Source of the DNA: Primorskyibacter sedentarius
GTDB taxonomy: Bacteria > Pseudomonadota > Alphaproteobacteria > Rhodobacterales > Rhodobacteraceae
Direction of reading: 5' to 3'
DNA: 64,000 nt
NCBI RefSeq assembly: GCF_004342065.1
Contig: NZ_SLZU01000001.1
Coordinates: 620,001 to 684,000 of the forward strand
A model generated the notes under the pieces. The model saw only the letters and a program-made list of their open reading frames with translations, was not told the DNA's origin and did no database searches. Below are positions 30,099-37,938 of the stretch, in pieces. Both the position numbers and the translations under genes were made by a program. Position 1 is the first letter of the stretch; each line of letters starts with the position of its first letter.

Positions 30099-30845
30099 TC
30101 AACGCGACCATGGCGCAGCACCGGCAAGCGCGGCCCATTCCTGCTCCAAGGCCTCACGCTCCAGCACACGCAACTCTGCCAGCGTGGTGACGCGCGCGCC
30201 CTGCCCGCGCAGATGCTGCAACAATCGGTGCGAATGCAGGATCGTGGGGATCGCATCCAGCGGCTCCCACGCGTCCAGCTCTGTCACCCGGCGCAGGTTG
30301 AATTCCGGTGGTAGCACATAAAAGCGCAGGTCGCTTTCCCACAGCAGATCCTTCAGCGTAACCTGATCGCGCGTGACCCCTGCCGCGTCGTAGCGCCGTT
30401 TCCACTCTGCAAAGAATGCGGCCATCTCCTCGTCGTTGCGATAGACCATGACGCCAGAGTTCATCTGAGGAAAGGCATAGGGCGTCGTCGCGGCATGACC
30501 TTGTCGGATCAGCTTCGTGCACCGCCGCATATCATGTGCAATCGACAGCGCAAACCGGTCTGCAAGCGCGAAAAGATCCCCCAACGGCGCCAGTACCAAC
30601 ACGTCGCAATCAAGGAAAAGCACCCTTTCAAAGCGCGCGCGAGAGAAGCATTCCAGCTTCACCCGGGGATGAGAGGACGGGGTGGGGTGAACCTCGTCAA
30701 AAACCTCCAACCCTGTCGCATTTTCACTGTCGGTGAAAAGATCCACCGCAAGGCCGGGATTAGTGGCGCGCAGGCTTTGTGCAGCCTGAATGGCAAGCTC
30801 TACATAGCCCTGCCCGGTCGCGACAAAGATCACACCATCCTTCAT
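30099..30845 (-). CDS. Glycosyltransferase-like protein (GT-A fold, DxD motif)
   Basis: A 248-residue protein resembling nucleotide-sugar glycosyltransferases of the GT8-like class. It begins VIFVATGQGYVELAIQAAQSL, a Rossmann-type strand and helix. It carries the metal-binding DxD motif in RVLFLDCDVLV (DCD at 79-81). It continues with FPQMNSGVMVYRN, an acceptor-site pattern, and ILHSHRLLQ toward the end. The donor and acceptor are unknown, and no sugar-nucleotide genes are nearby. The start at 30845 has a GGGAGAG ribosome site; an upstream ATG (30890) is less plausible. It is monocistronic and divergent from ffh. Confidence 0.8.
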   Translation of the reverse strand: MKDGVIFVATGQGYVELAIQAAQSLRATNPGLAVDLFTDSENATGLEVFDEVHPTPSSHPRVKLECFSRARFERVLFLDCDVLVLAPLGDLFALADRFALSIAHDMRRCTKLIRQGHAATTPYAFPQMNSGVMVYRNDEEMAAFFAEWKRRYDAAGVTRDQVTLKDLLWESDLRFYVLPPEFNLRRVTELDAWEPLDAIPTILHSHRLLQHLRGQGARVTTLAELRVLEREALEQEWAALAGAAPWSR

Positions 30846-30922
30846 GGCAACTCTCCCAAGGCAGACGCGACCACGCGGGCTTGACTCCATATGCCCTTTT
30901 GGCCTATCCGCGCACCAACCAT

Positions 30923-30945
30923 CCGGAAGTCTGTCATGCTTCCGG
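30923..30945. other. Inverted repeat between glycosyltransferase and ffh
   Basis: CCGGAAG (30923-30929) and CTTCCGG (30939-30945) form a perfect seven-base inverted repeat with a nine-base spacer in the divergent promoter region. It may be a regulator site or an RNA hairpin. The regulator is unknown. Confidence 0.35.
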
Positions 30946-31064
30946 TCCCTGAAAGTTCAGGGATCGCCCCCCGTCAGCGAGTTTCGCCCACGGGGGACAA
31001 TTGCATTTGGGCCGGTCCTACTTAACTGTTGGGCTATATCGAAACGGGCGAAGGAGCCGCGGAA

Positions 31065-32564
31065 ATGTTTGAAAATCTATCCGAGCGTCTCTCCGGCGTA
31101 TTCGACCGGCTTACCAAGCAGGGTGCCCTGTCCGAAGAGGATGTCAAGACCGCCCTGCGCGAGGTGCGGGTCGCCCTTCTGGAGGCGGACGTTTCGCTGC
31201 CCGTGGCGCGTGATTTCGTCAAGGCCGTTCAGGACAAGGCGACCGGACAGGCGGTAACCAAGTCGGTCACGCCGGGCCAGCAGGTCGTCAAGATTGTCCA
31301 TGACGAGCTGGTTCACGTGCTGACCGGCGACGAAGACCCCGGCAAGTTGAAGATCGACAACCCGCCTGCGCCGATCCTGATGGTCGGCCTGCAGGGTTCG
31401 GGTAAGACCACGACAACCGCGAAGCTGGCCAAACGGCTGAAGGAACGTGACGGCAAGCGGGTTCTGATGGCCTCGCTTGACGTCAACCGGCCCGCCGCGA
31501 TGGAACAGTTGCAGATCCTCGGCGTGCAGATCGGTGTGGACACGCTGCCTATCGTCAAGGGCGAGGATCCGGTCCAGATCGCCAAACGCGCCAAGACGCA
31601 AGCCAGCCTCGGCGGGTATGATGTCTATATGCTGGATACTGCGGGTCGCTTGCATATCGATCACGAGCTGATCGCGCAGGCTGCGGCTGTCCGCGACGTC
31701 GCCAACCCGCGAGAAACGCTGCTGGTGGTTGACGGTCTGACCGGTCAGGACGCGGTCAACGTCGCGACAGAATTTGATGACAAGATCGGTGTGACCGGCG
31801 TTGTCCTCACCCGGATGGATGGCGATGGGCGCGGCGGTGCTGCCTTGTCGATGCGCGCGGTCACCGGTAAACCCATCCGCTTCGTCGGTCTGGGCGAAAA
31901 GATGGACGCGTTGGAAACGTTCGAACCGGAACGAATTTCGGGCCGCATCCTTGGCATGGGCGACATTGTCGCGCTGGTCGAGAAGGCCCAGGAAACGCTG
32001 GAGGTCGAACAGGCCGAGCGCATGATGCGCCGTTTTACCAAGGGTCAGTTCAACATGAACGACCTGAAGATGCAGCTTGAACAGATGATGAAGATGGGCG
32101 GGATGGAAGGCATGATGTCGATGATGCCCGGTGCCGCAAAGATGTCCAAGCAGATGGAAGGCGCAGGGATCGACGACAAGATGATCAAGCGTCAGATCGC
32201 ATTGATCCAGTCGATGACCAAGAAGGAACGCGCCAACCCCGCCCTGCTGCAAGCCAGTCGCAAGAAGCGCATCGCACGTGGTGCGGGCATGGAAGTGTCC
32301 GACCTCAACAAGCTTCTGAAGATGCACCGACAGATGGCCGACATGATGAAGAAGATGGGCAAGATGGGCAAAGGCGGCATGCTGAAACAGGCCATGAAGG
32401 GCATGTTCGGCAAGGGCGGCCCTTCGCCAGAGCAAATGGCACAGGGCATGGACCCCAAGGCGCTGGAAGCAGCGGCCAGACAGCTGGGCGCGGGCGGCAA
32501 ACTGCCCGGGCTGGGCGGCGGTGGCCTGCCCCCGGGCCTCAGCGGCTTTGGCAAGAAGAAATAA
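31065..32564 (+). CDS. ffh: Signal recognition particle protein
   Basis: A 499-residue SRP GTPase that targets nascent membrane and secreted proteins to FtsY and SecYEG. The N domain (MFENLSERLSGVFDRL) is followed by the G domain, with P-loop GLQGSGKTT (108-116), the DTAGR motif and TRMDGDGRGGAA. The M domain is methionine-rich (LEQMMKMGGMEGMMSMMPG) and binds the 4.5S RNA signal. The C-terminal tail is unusually long and rich in Gly/Met/Lys, as in other alphaproteobacteria. The start at 31065 has AAGGAG eight bases upstream. It is followed by a short coupled ORF and acetyltransferases. Confidence 0.97.
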   Translation: MFENLSERLSGVFDRLTKQGALSEEDVKTALREVRVALLEADVSLPVARDFVKAVQDKATGQAVTKSVTPGQQVVKIVHDELVHVLTGDEDPGKLKIDNPPAPILMVGLQGSGKTTTTAKLAKRLKERDGKRVLMASLDVNRPAAMEQLQILGVQIGVDTLPIVKGEDPVQIAKRAKTQASLGGYDVYMLDTAGRLHIDHELIAQAAAVRDVANPRETLLVVDGLTGQDAVNVATEFDDKIGVTGVVLTRMDGDGRGGAALSMRAVTGKPIRFVGLGEKMDALETFEPERISGRILGMGDIVALVEKAQETLEVEQAERMMRRFTKGQFNMNDLKMQLEQMMKMGGMEGMMSMMPGAAKMSKQMEGAGIDDKMIKRQIALIQSMTKKERANPALLQASRKKRIARGAGMEVSDLNKLLKMHRQMADMMKKMGKMGKGGMLKQAMKGMFGKGGPSPEQMAQGMDPKALEAAARQLGAGGKLPGLGGGGLPPGLSGFGKKK

Positions 32565-32568
32565 CCCG

Positions 32569-32649
32569 ATGCCCGCCTTCGCCTTCCATACCCTAGCGCC
32601 GGAATTCGGTGCCCTGCTCTGCCATGTGGCGGTGGGAGGGCGCGTATGA
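32569..32649 (+). CDS. Possible 26-residue coupled ORF between ffh and GNAT
   Basis: A short ORF (MPAFAFHTLAPEFG, then ALLCHVAVGGRV) whose stop overlaps the ATG of the next gene in an ATGA arrangement. It has no clear ribosome site of its own. It could be a leader for coupled translation or chance. No homologue is recognised. Confidence 0.2.
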   Translation: MPAFAFHTLAPEFGALLCHVAVGGRV

Positions 32650-33176
32650 ACCTGACGCAAGCCCCGGTGCTGGATACCGAAAACCTCATTCTGCGGGGTC
32701 CTGAACTGCGCGATGTCGAGCCGATGATCGCCTTCCTGCTGGACGAGAGCCGTTCCGGTGGCTTCGGCGCTGCCTCAAATCGCGGCGAGGCGTGGCGCTG
32801 GTTCGCGCTGAACGTCGGGCATTGGCACATCCACGGCTACGGCTATTTCACCATCGAGATGCGTGATACCGGCGAAGCTGCCGGGCTGTGCGGCATCTGG
32901 AACCCCGAGGGCTGGCCAGAGCCAGAGCTGGGCTGGTCCCTCTACGAAGGGTTCGAAGGCCGGGGCATCGCCTTTGAGGCTGCCAAACGCGCGCGCCAAT
33001 ATGCCTATGAAGATCTGGGCATGAAAACGCTGACGTCCAATATCGTGCCGGGAAACGACCGGTCCGTCGCCTTGGCAGAACGGCTCGGCGCGCGCTACGA
33101 GCGGACCTATCACAACCCGCATATGGGCAAGGATATGCTCTTTCGCCATCTCGGACCGGACGAGGTGCTGGAATGA
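32646..33176 (+). CDS. GNAT acetyltransferase, RimJ/RimL type (first of a tandem pair)
   Basis: A 176-residue acetyltransferase of the RimJ/RimL group. It starts with the usual target-strand signature TENLILRGPELRDVEPMIAF, has the acetyl-CoA loop area LYEGFEGRGIAFEAAKRARQYAYE, and ends with TLTSNIVPGNDRSVALAERLGA. Members acetylate protein N-termini, ribosomal proteins or small molecules, and the substrate is not predictable. A GAGGG site lies a few bases upstream of the ATG. Its stop overlaps the next GNAT gene by four bases (ATGA), so the two are translationally coupled. They share about the same architecture and probably derive from an old duplication. Confidence 0.88.
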   Translation: MNLTQAPVLDTENLILRGPELRDVEPMIAFLLDESRSGGFGAASNRGEAWRWFALNVGHWHIHGYGYFTIEMRDTGEAAGLCGIWNPEGWPEPELGWSLYEGFEGRGIAFEAAKRARQYAYEDLGMKTLTSNIVPGNDRSVALAERLGARYERTYHNPHMGKDMLFRHLGPDEVLE

Positions 33177-33766
33177 TCCCCGTCCTGCATACCGACAGGC
33201 TGGAGCTGCGTGCGCCCCGTGCCGAGGACTATCCCGATTTCAAGGCGACGTTCAGCTCTTACCGTGCGCGTTTCATGGGGGGGCCTCTCAATGCCTATGA
33301 GACATGGATGCTCTATGCTGCGGAAATCGGCCATTGGGATATTCGCGGCTTCGGCATGTGGATGGTGCATCTCAAGGACACCGAAGAAACCGTCGGCATG
33401 GCCGGGGGCTGGTTCCCGGCGCGCTGGCCAGAGCGTGAAATCGCCTGGATCATCTGGCCCGACAAGGCCGGAAAGGGCTTCGCGCTTGAAGCCACGAACC
33501 GCGTGCGTCACCATTTCTACGAGGATCAGGGCTGGGAGACAGCGGTCAGCTATCTCGACCCCAAGAACCTGGATTCCATCCGCCTGGCCGAACGGCTGGG
33601 TGCGAAGAAAGACAAGGACGCGGCGACCGTGGATGGCAGCGATGTCTGCTACCGCCACCCCTCGCCTGCTCAGCTGCGCTCCAGCCAGATCGCCGACGGT
33701 ATCGCGCTGGAAATACAGAACTACATCAACCCTCTCTTTCAGCCAAAGGGGTTCCCCATTGACTGA
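33173..33766 (+). CDS. GNAT acetyltransferase, RimJ/RimL type (second of pair)
   Basis: A 197-residue acetyltransferase with the same fold as its upstream neighbour (LHTDRLELRAPRAEDYPDFKATF, IWPDKAGKGFALEATNRVRHHFYED, YLDPKNLDSIRLAERLGA). It is distinct in sequence and has a longer C-terminus. It overlaps the preceding gene by ATGA and is followed closely by the chorismate mutase gene. The pair could form a heterodimer or act on related substrates, which is inference from the arrangement. No substrate can be assigned. Confidence 0.88.
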   Translation: MIPVLHTDRLELRAPRAEDYPDFKATFSSYRARFMGGPLNAYETWMLYAAEIGHWDIRGFGMWMVHLKDTEETVGMAGGWFPARWPEREIAWIIWPDKAGKGFALEATNRVRHHFYEDQGWETAVSYLDPKNLDSIRLAERLGAKKDKDAATVDGSDVCYRHPSPAQLRSSQIADGIALEIQNYINPLFQPKGFPID

Positions 33767-33800
33767 TCGCACCCCCTTTACCATGACCGAGGACCGCCCC

Positions 33801-34097
33801 ATGACCGATCCGGTGACCCGCGCCGCAGACCTTCTGAAGGCGCATCGCGAAAGCATCGACCGCCTCGACGCGATCCTCGTGTTCACCCTCGCCGAACGCT
33901 TCAAGCATACCCAGTCCGTGGGCGTGCTGAAGGCTCAGCACGACCTTCCGCCCTCGGACCCTGCGCGTGAAAGCCAGCAGATCGAGCGGCTGCAAGACCT
34001 GGCGAAACAGGCCGATCTCGACCCGGAATTCGCCGCCAAGTTCCTGAATTTCGTGATTCAGGAAGTCATCAAGCACCACGAACAACACCAATCGTAA
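33801..34097 (+). CDS. Chorismate mutase, AroQ type
   Basis: A 98-residue all-helical chorismate mutase of the AroQ class, which converts chorismate to prephenate for Phe/Tyr synthesis. The motif set is typical: [30 protein letters not shown] (helix 1 with the catalytic Arg and Lys), then the RESQQIERL and [13 protein letters not shown] helices. The ATG at 33801 is chosen because GAGG lies eight bases upstream; ATG 33783 lacks a ribosome site. It stands between the GNAT pair and rpsP. Confidence 0.93.
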   Translation: MTDPVTRAADLLKAHRESIDRLDAILVFTLAERFKHTQSVGVLKAQHDLPPSDPARESQQIERLQDLAKQADLDPEFAAKFLNFVIQEVIKHHEQHQS

Positions 34098-34141
34098 GGC
34101 GGGACTGCCCCGCCAGCCCTGCCATTCAAAGGAGAAACTCA

Positions 34142-34540
34142 ATGGCTACCAAAATCCGTCTCGCCCGTGGCGGCTCCAAAAAGCGCCCCTTCTACCGCAT
34201 CGTCGTATCCGACACGCGGATGCCCCGCGACGGCCGCTTCATCGAAAAGCTGGGCACCTATAACCCGCTGCTCGCCAAGGACAGTGAAGAGCGCGTCCAG
34301 ATGGACCTTGAACGCGTCAAGCATTGGTTGGGCGAAGGCGCTCAGGTAACCGACCGCGTCTCGCGTATGCTTGAAGCCGCAGGCGTTCTGGAAAAGAAAA
34401 CCCGCAACAACCCCAAGAAAGCTGTTCCGGGCAAGAAAGCCCAGGATCGCGCCGACGAGAAAGCCGCCAAGGCAACCGCCGCGGCCGAAGCTGCTGCAGC
34501 ACCTGCCGAAGACGCAGCAGAAGAAGCCGCCGCCGAATAA
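34142..34540 (+). CDS. rpsP: 30S ribosomal protein S16
   Basis: A 132-residue S16, which binds 16S rRNA during 30S assembly. The core ([42 protein letters not shown]) is canonical. The last 45 residues are a Lys/Ala/Glu-rich extension ([37 protein letters not shown]...), longer than E. coli S16 but usual for alphaproteobacteria. A good AAAGGAGAAAC ribosome site precedes the ATG. It heads the rpsP - small ORF - rimM - sulfotransferase-like - trmD - rplS - rpmE run. Confidence 0.97.
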   Translation: MATKIRLARGGSKKRPFYRIVVSDTRMPRDGRFIEKLGTYNPLLAKDSEERVQMDLERVKHWLGEGAQVTDRVSRMLEAAGVLEKKTRNNPKKAVPGKKAQDRADEKAAKATAAAEAAAAPAEDAAEEAAAE

Positions 34541-34552
34541 GCGGCCGCCGCC

Positions 34553-34609
34553 GGGGATGGTGGGCGGGGCGAGTTTCAGCAAAGCTGAAAGAGCGCCGTT
34601 CCCATCCCC
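34553..34609 (+). promoter_or_regulatory. Structured intercistronic element after rpsP
   Basis: An outer eight-base-pair stem (GGGGATGG, 34553-34560, with CCATCCCC, 34602-34609) encloses a perfect inner hairpin (TTTCAGC-AAA-GCTGAAA, 34574-34590). It lies between rpsP and the short ORF at 34628. It may attenuate transcription or tune rimM/trmD expression relative to rpsP. Confidence 0.55.
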
Positions 34610-34627
34610 CACCAAACGGACCCCCGC

Positions 34628-34771
34628 ATGTTTCGCTTGCTGCGCCTTGTCATCTTCACGCTTCTCGCCTTCGCTGCGGGCGTGATGTTCGAACGCAATC
34701 AGGCTGCGGAACAATGTGCCCAGGGGTCTGGGGAAATGCGACGGGGCCATTGCATCGGGGCAAGTGAATGA
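34628..34771 (+). CDS. 47-residue membrane peptide coupled to rimM
   Basis: A short ORF not listed in standard length cut-offs. It begins [20 protein letters not shown] (one N-terminal membrane helix), then [12 protein letters not shown] and a tail with two Cys (C30 and C42) in a probable periplasmic segment. The stop overlaps the rimM start (ATGA at 34768), which argues for real translation. There is no strong ribosome site, though it follows a structured element. I believe a small conserved membrane protein occurs at this place in relatives, but cannot confirm. The function is unknown. Confidence 0.6.
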   Translation: MFRLLRLVIFTLLAFAAGVMFERNQAAEQCAQGSGEMRRGHCIGASE

Positions 34772-35271
34772 GCGATCTGATCTGCGTAGGTGCCATCTCG
34801 GGCGCCTTTGGCGTCAAGGGCGAAGTGCGGCTGAAGAGCTTCACCGCTGAACCAACCGGCATCGCCGACTATGGCCCTTTGGTCACGGAAGACGGCAAGC
34901 AAAGCTTCGACGTCACCCTGATCCGCCCGGTCAAAAGCGGTTTTGCCGCAAAGCTTTCGGGCGTTCTGACCAAGGAAGAGGCCGACGCCCTTCGCGGGAC
35001 CAGACTGTTTGCACCACGCGACCGCCTGCCCTCGCTTCCCGATGACGAATATTATCACGCCGACCTGATCGGCATGATGGTCTATGACACCGGCGGGGCA
35101 GAGCTTGGCCGGGTCAAGGCTGTGCTCAATCACGGCGCTGCCGACCTTCTCGAAATTCAGGCCCCGGGACAAAGCGACACCGTGCTGCTGCCCTTCACAC
35201 TGGCTGCAGTCCCGACGGTGGATCTTGCCTCCGGGCGCATCGTGGCCGACCCTCCGGACGGCCTTTTCTGA
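34768..35271 (+). CDS. rimM: 16S rRNA processing protein RimM
   Basis: A 167-residue RimM, which binds S19 and assists maturation of the 30S head. The N-terminal beta-barrel ([26 protein letters not shown]) and C-terminal PRC-barrel ([41 protein letters not shown]) are both complete. Its start overlaps the upstream 47-codon ORF by four bases and its stop is one base before the next gene's ATG. The order rpsP-rimM-trmD-rplS is the conserved bacterial arrangement, here with two inserts. Confidence 0.97.
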   Translation: MSDLICVGAISGAFGVKGEVRLKSFTAEPTGIADYGPLVTEDGKQSFDVTLIRPVKSGFAAKLSGVLTKEEADALRGTRLFAPRDRLPSLPDDEYYHADLIGMMVYDTGGAELGRVKAVLNHGAADLLEIQAPGQSDTVLLPFTLAAVPTVDLASGRIVADPPDGLF

Positions 35272-35272
35272 C

Positions 35273-36067
35273 ATGGTGCACGTCGTCATTCATGCCGGTT
35301 TTCACAAGACCGGCACGAAGAGCGTGCAAGCCATGATCAACACCAACCGCGCGGTTCTTGATCCGGTCATGCGGTGTTACCTCAAGTCGGATGTGCAACG
35401 GCTCACCGAACTTGCCAAGAAGTTCTCTGCCACCCGCGAACAGGCCGCCCTTCGGACGCTCGGACAGGCCGAGCGCGCATTTTTCGCCTCGCTTGATCCT
35501 CTGGACCCGCGCCCGATCCTGATCTCTGCCGAAGACCTGAGCGGCTACATGCCGGGGCGCCGAAAGCTGACGCGTTACGACGCCACCCCCAAAATCATGG
35601 CCCAGATTGCAGCCTCGGCGCGCGCATCCCTGGGGGATGAAACACAGATCGATTTCTATTTTTCAACGCGCCAGCCTGACAGCTGGTTTGCCAGCCTCTA
35701 CTGGCAGAACCTGCGCAGCAAGCGCCTGACCGATGACCTGCCCGAATTCGTCAAGCGGCACGTGGAGGCATCGAAATTTGACAGCCTTCTCGCGGATATT
35801 CGCGCGTCCGTAGCCCCCGCACGGGTCAGCAGCCAACGTTTGGACCACACGAGCGGCCTGCCTCAAGGCCCGCTGACCCCTCTTCTCGATCTGCTCGACA
35901 TTGCGCCAGGGATACGCACCGCGCTGTCTGTCCTGCCTGCCGTCAACGCCATGCCATATGACGGGCTCAGCGACGTCTTTCTTGCGCTGAACCGCAGCGG
36001 GATGGAGGATGACAAGGTCGCCGACGCCAAGCGGCACATCCTGCGGCTTGCCCGCCGCGACCGCTGA
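35273..36067 (+). CDS. Sulfotransferase-like P-loop protein
   Basis: A 264-residue protein with a sulfotransferase-type nucleotide-binding loop near its start (HAGFHKTGTKSVQ, 7-19). This is the form seen in PAPS-dependent sulfotransferases (GxxKTGTxS). A 3'-phosphate-binding-like segment (FYFSTRQPDSWFASLYWQNLRS) follows about 120 residues later. The rest is unremarkable. Whether it is an active sulfotransferase and on what substrate cannot be told. It is inserted between rimM and trmD, an unusual place, with only one base between the rimM stop and its ATG, so it is co-transcribed with the ribosome-maturation genes. Confidence 0.65.
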   Translation: MVHVVIHAGFHKTGTKSVQAMINTNRAVLDPVMRCYLKSDVQRLTELAKKFSATREQAALRTLGQAERAFFASLDPLDPRPILISAEDLSGYMPGRRKLTRYDATPKIMAQIAASARASLGDETQIDFYFSTRQPDSWFASLYWQNLRSKRLTDDLPEFVKRHVEASKFDSLLADIRASVAPARVSSQRLDHTSGLPQGPLTPLLDLLDIAPGIRTALSVLPAVNAMPYDGLSDVFLALNRSGMEDDKVADAKRHILRLARRDR

Positions 36068-36127
36068 CCCGCCCGACCTGCGCAAAGCCCATTCCCAAGA
36101 CCGCGCAAACCCCCTATGCAGCGCTGC

Positions 36128-36949
36128 ATGACTGACCAGCCCAAATCCCACGGTCGCAAGACCATACGCCCTTCGCTGAAACCGCAGGAGCTCATGACCC
36201 ACACGCCAGAGCTGCACGGCGTCTGGGCGGCGCGGGTCATTACCCTCTTTCCGGAGCTTTTCCCCGGCATTCTGGGCGGGTCTTTGACCGGCAAAGCGCT
36301 GAAGGATGGTTTGTGGCAACTGGACACGGTCGACCTGCGGCGCTTTGGCGAAGGCAAGCACCGCAATGTCGACGACACCCCTGCGGGTGGCGGCGCGGGC
36401 ATGGTGTTGCGCCCCGACGTGATGGGTGCCGCGATCGAACATGCACAATCAAAGACCCGCGGCAATGTCCCGCTGATCTACCTGTCCCCGCGCGGACGAC
36501 GCTTTGATCAGGGCATGGCGCGCGCGCTCAGCCAGACCGATGGTGTCACGCTGATTTGTGGCCGGTTCGAAGGTCTGGACCAGCGTGTGATCGACCATTA
36601 TGGCATTACAGAAGTGTCCTTGGGCGACTTTGTCATGACGGGCGGAGAGATTGCCGCTCAGGCCTTGATTGATGCTACGGTCCGGCTTATACCCCGCGTG
36701 CTTGGGAATCAGGCGTCCACGGAGGAAGAATCCTTTTCCGATGGGCTTCTGGAACATCCCCAGTACACGCGCCCAGCTGTCTGGAACGGTCGCGAGATCC
36801 CCGAAGTTCTTCTTTCGGGACATCACGCGAAGATCACCGACTGGCGGCGGGACATGGCCGAAAGGCTGACCAAGGAAAGACGACCTGACCTCTGGCGGGC
36901 TTGGTGTGCAGCGCACAACAGGGACCCGGAAGAAGACCAAGAGCTCTGA
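36128..36949 (+). CDS. trmD: tRNA (guanine-N1)-methyltransferase
   Basis: A 273-residue SPOUT enzyme that makes m1G37 next to the anticodon and prevents frameshifts. It has the trefoil-knot core (LICGRFEGLDQRVIDHYGITEVSLGDFVMTGGEIAA) and the conserved GKHRNVDDTPAGGGAGMVL segment. The start is uncertain: ATG 36128 gives an N-terminal SHGRK extension as in relatives, and ATG 36194 would give 251 residues with an AGGAG placed rather close. I take 36128. It is followed by rplS after 51 bases. Confidence 0.93.
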   Translation: MTDQPKSHGRKTIRPSLKPQELMTHTPELHGVWAARVITLFPELFPGILGGSLTGKALKDGLWQLDTVDLRRFGEGKHRNVDDTPAGGGAGMVLRPDVMGAAIEHAQSKTRGNVPLIYLSPRGRRFDQGMARALSQTDGVTLICGRFEGLDQRVIDHYGITEVSLGDFVMTGGEIAAQALIDATVRLIPRVLGNQASTEEESFSDGLLEHPQYTRPAVWNGREIPEVLLSGHHAKITDWRRDMAERLTKERRPDLWRAWCAAHNRDPEEDQEL

Positions 36950-37000
36950 GGACGCGACAGAACTTTGCGGAACAACCGCAGGCAACATAGGAGTAGGTCA

Positions 37001-37384
37001 ATGGACCTCATCGCTCAGCTGGAGGCGGAACAGATCGCTTCCCTCGGGAAAGACGTTCCCGATTTCAAAGCCGGTGACACGATCCGTGTCGGCTATAAAG
37101 TGACGGAAGGCACCCGCACCCGGGTGCAGAACTACGAAGGCGTTTGCATCAGCCGCAAGAACGGCCAGGGCATTGCCGGATCGTTCACCGTCCGCAAGAT
37201 TTCCTTTGGCGAAGGCGTGGAACGTGTGTTCCCGCTTTATTCGACCAATATCGACAGCATCACCGTGGTTCGCCGCGGCCGTGTGCGCCGTGCCAAGCTG
37301 TACTACCTGCGCTCGCGTCGCGGTAAATCGGCCCGCATCGCGGAAGTCGCAAACTACAAGCCCAAAGCGGGCGCAGAAGCGTAA
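37001..37384 (+). CDS. rplS: 50S ribosomal protein L19
   Basis: A 127-residue L19, located at the 30S-50S interface. It shows the family signatures [47 protein letters not shown] and [18 protein letters not shown], and a basic C-terminus ([19 protein letters not shown]). The ATG at 37001 has ATAGGAG seven bases upstream. It is the last but one gene of the rpsP-trmD-rplS run. Confidence 0.98.
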   Translation: MDLIAQLEAEQIASLGKDVPDFKAGDTIRVGYKVTEGTRTRVQNYEGVCISRKNGQGIAGSFTVRKISFGEGVERVFPLYSTNIDSITVVRRGRVRRAKLYYLRSRRGKSARIAEVANYKPKAGAEA

Positions 37385-37395
37385 GGAGCGGCGAG

Positions 37396-37617
37396 ATGAA
37401 AAAAGACATCCACCCCGACTACCACACCATCGACGTCAAAATGACCGACGGTACAGTTGTTCAGATGCGCTCCACCTGGGGCAAAGAAGGCGACCAGCTC
37501 GCCCTGGACATCGATCCCTCTGTGCACCCTGCCTGGACCGGTGGGTCCTCGCGTCTCATGGATGCCGGTGGCCGCGTCACCAAGTTCAAAAAGAAATACG
37601 AAGGCCTGGGCTTCTGA
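37396..37617 (+). CDS. rpmE: 50S ribosomal protein L31 (zinc-less type)
   Basis: A 73-residue L31 ([19 protein letters not shown], then [30 protein letters not shown]). It contains no Cys, so it is the C-minus form that does not bind zinc, as is usual in this lineage. It is 11 bases after rplS and followed by a strong terminator. Confidence 0.95.
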   Translation: MKKDIHPDYHTIDVKMTDGTVVQMRSTWGKEGDQLALDIDPSVHPAWTGGSSRLMDAGGRVTKFKKKYEGLGF

Positions 37618-37642
37618 AGCCACTGACCTTTTGGGATTTCCA

Positions 37643-37671
37643 AGCGCCGCTCCTTCGGGGGCGGCGTTTTT
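37643..37671 (+). terminator. Terminator after rpmE
   Basis: A GC-rich hairpin (GCGCCGCTCC with GGGGGCGGCGT, loop TTCG) followed by a run of T (GTTTTTCG). It ends the rpsP-rplS-rpmE transcript. Confidence 0.88.
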
Positions 37672-37938
37672 CGTTCTGCGGCCGGTCGGCCACGCGGTGC
37701 TTCGGCGTAACTGCGCCAAGATCCGGCCCGGTTGCAGCGGCGTTTCGGGCCGATTCCGACGCAACCAAGAGCGGCCTGCCCCACCGTTCGAAGGTGGATA
37801 TCTGTCGGCCGATGACCCCGCGTTACCCTTCCCGCAATTTGCGCGCCGCAAAGGCCTTGGCCACGGCGTCTACCGTTCTATGTTCCTGAAAACTTGCATC
37901 GACGATTCGGCCTTCTCTCAAAAGGAACCCAGTTCACC

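Noticed and set aside
31077-32660. A 527-codon open frame on the minus strand opposite ffh
   Set aside because: Shadow of ffh; composition is rich in His/Gln/Arg as expected for antisense of a GC-rich gene.
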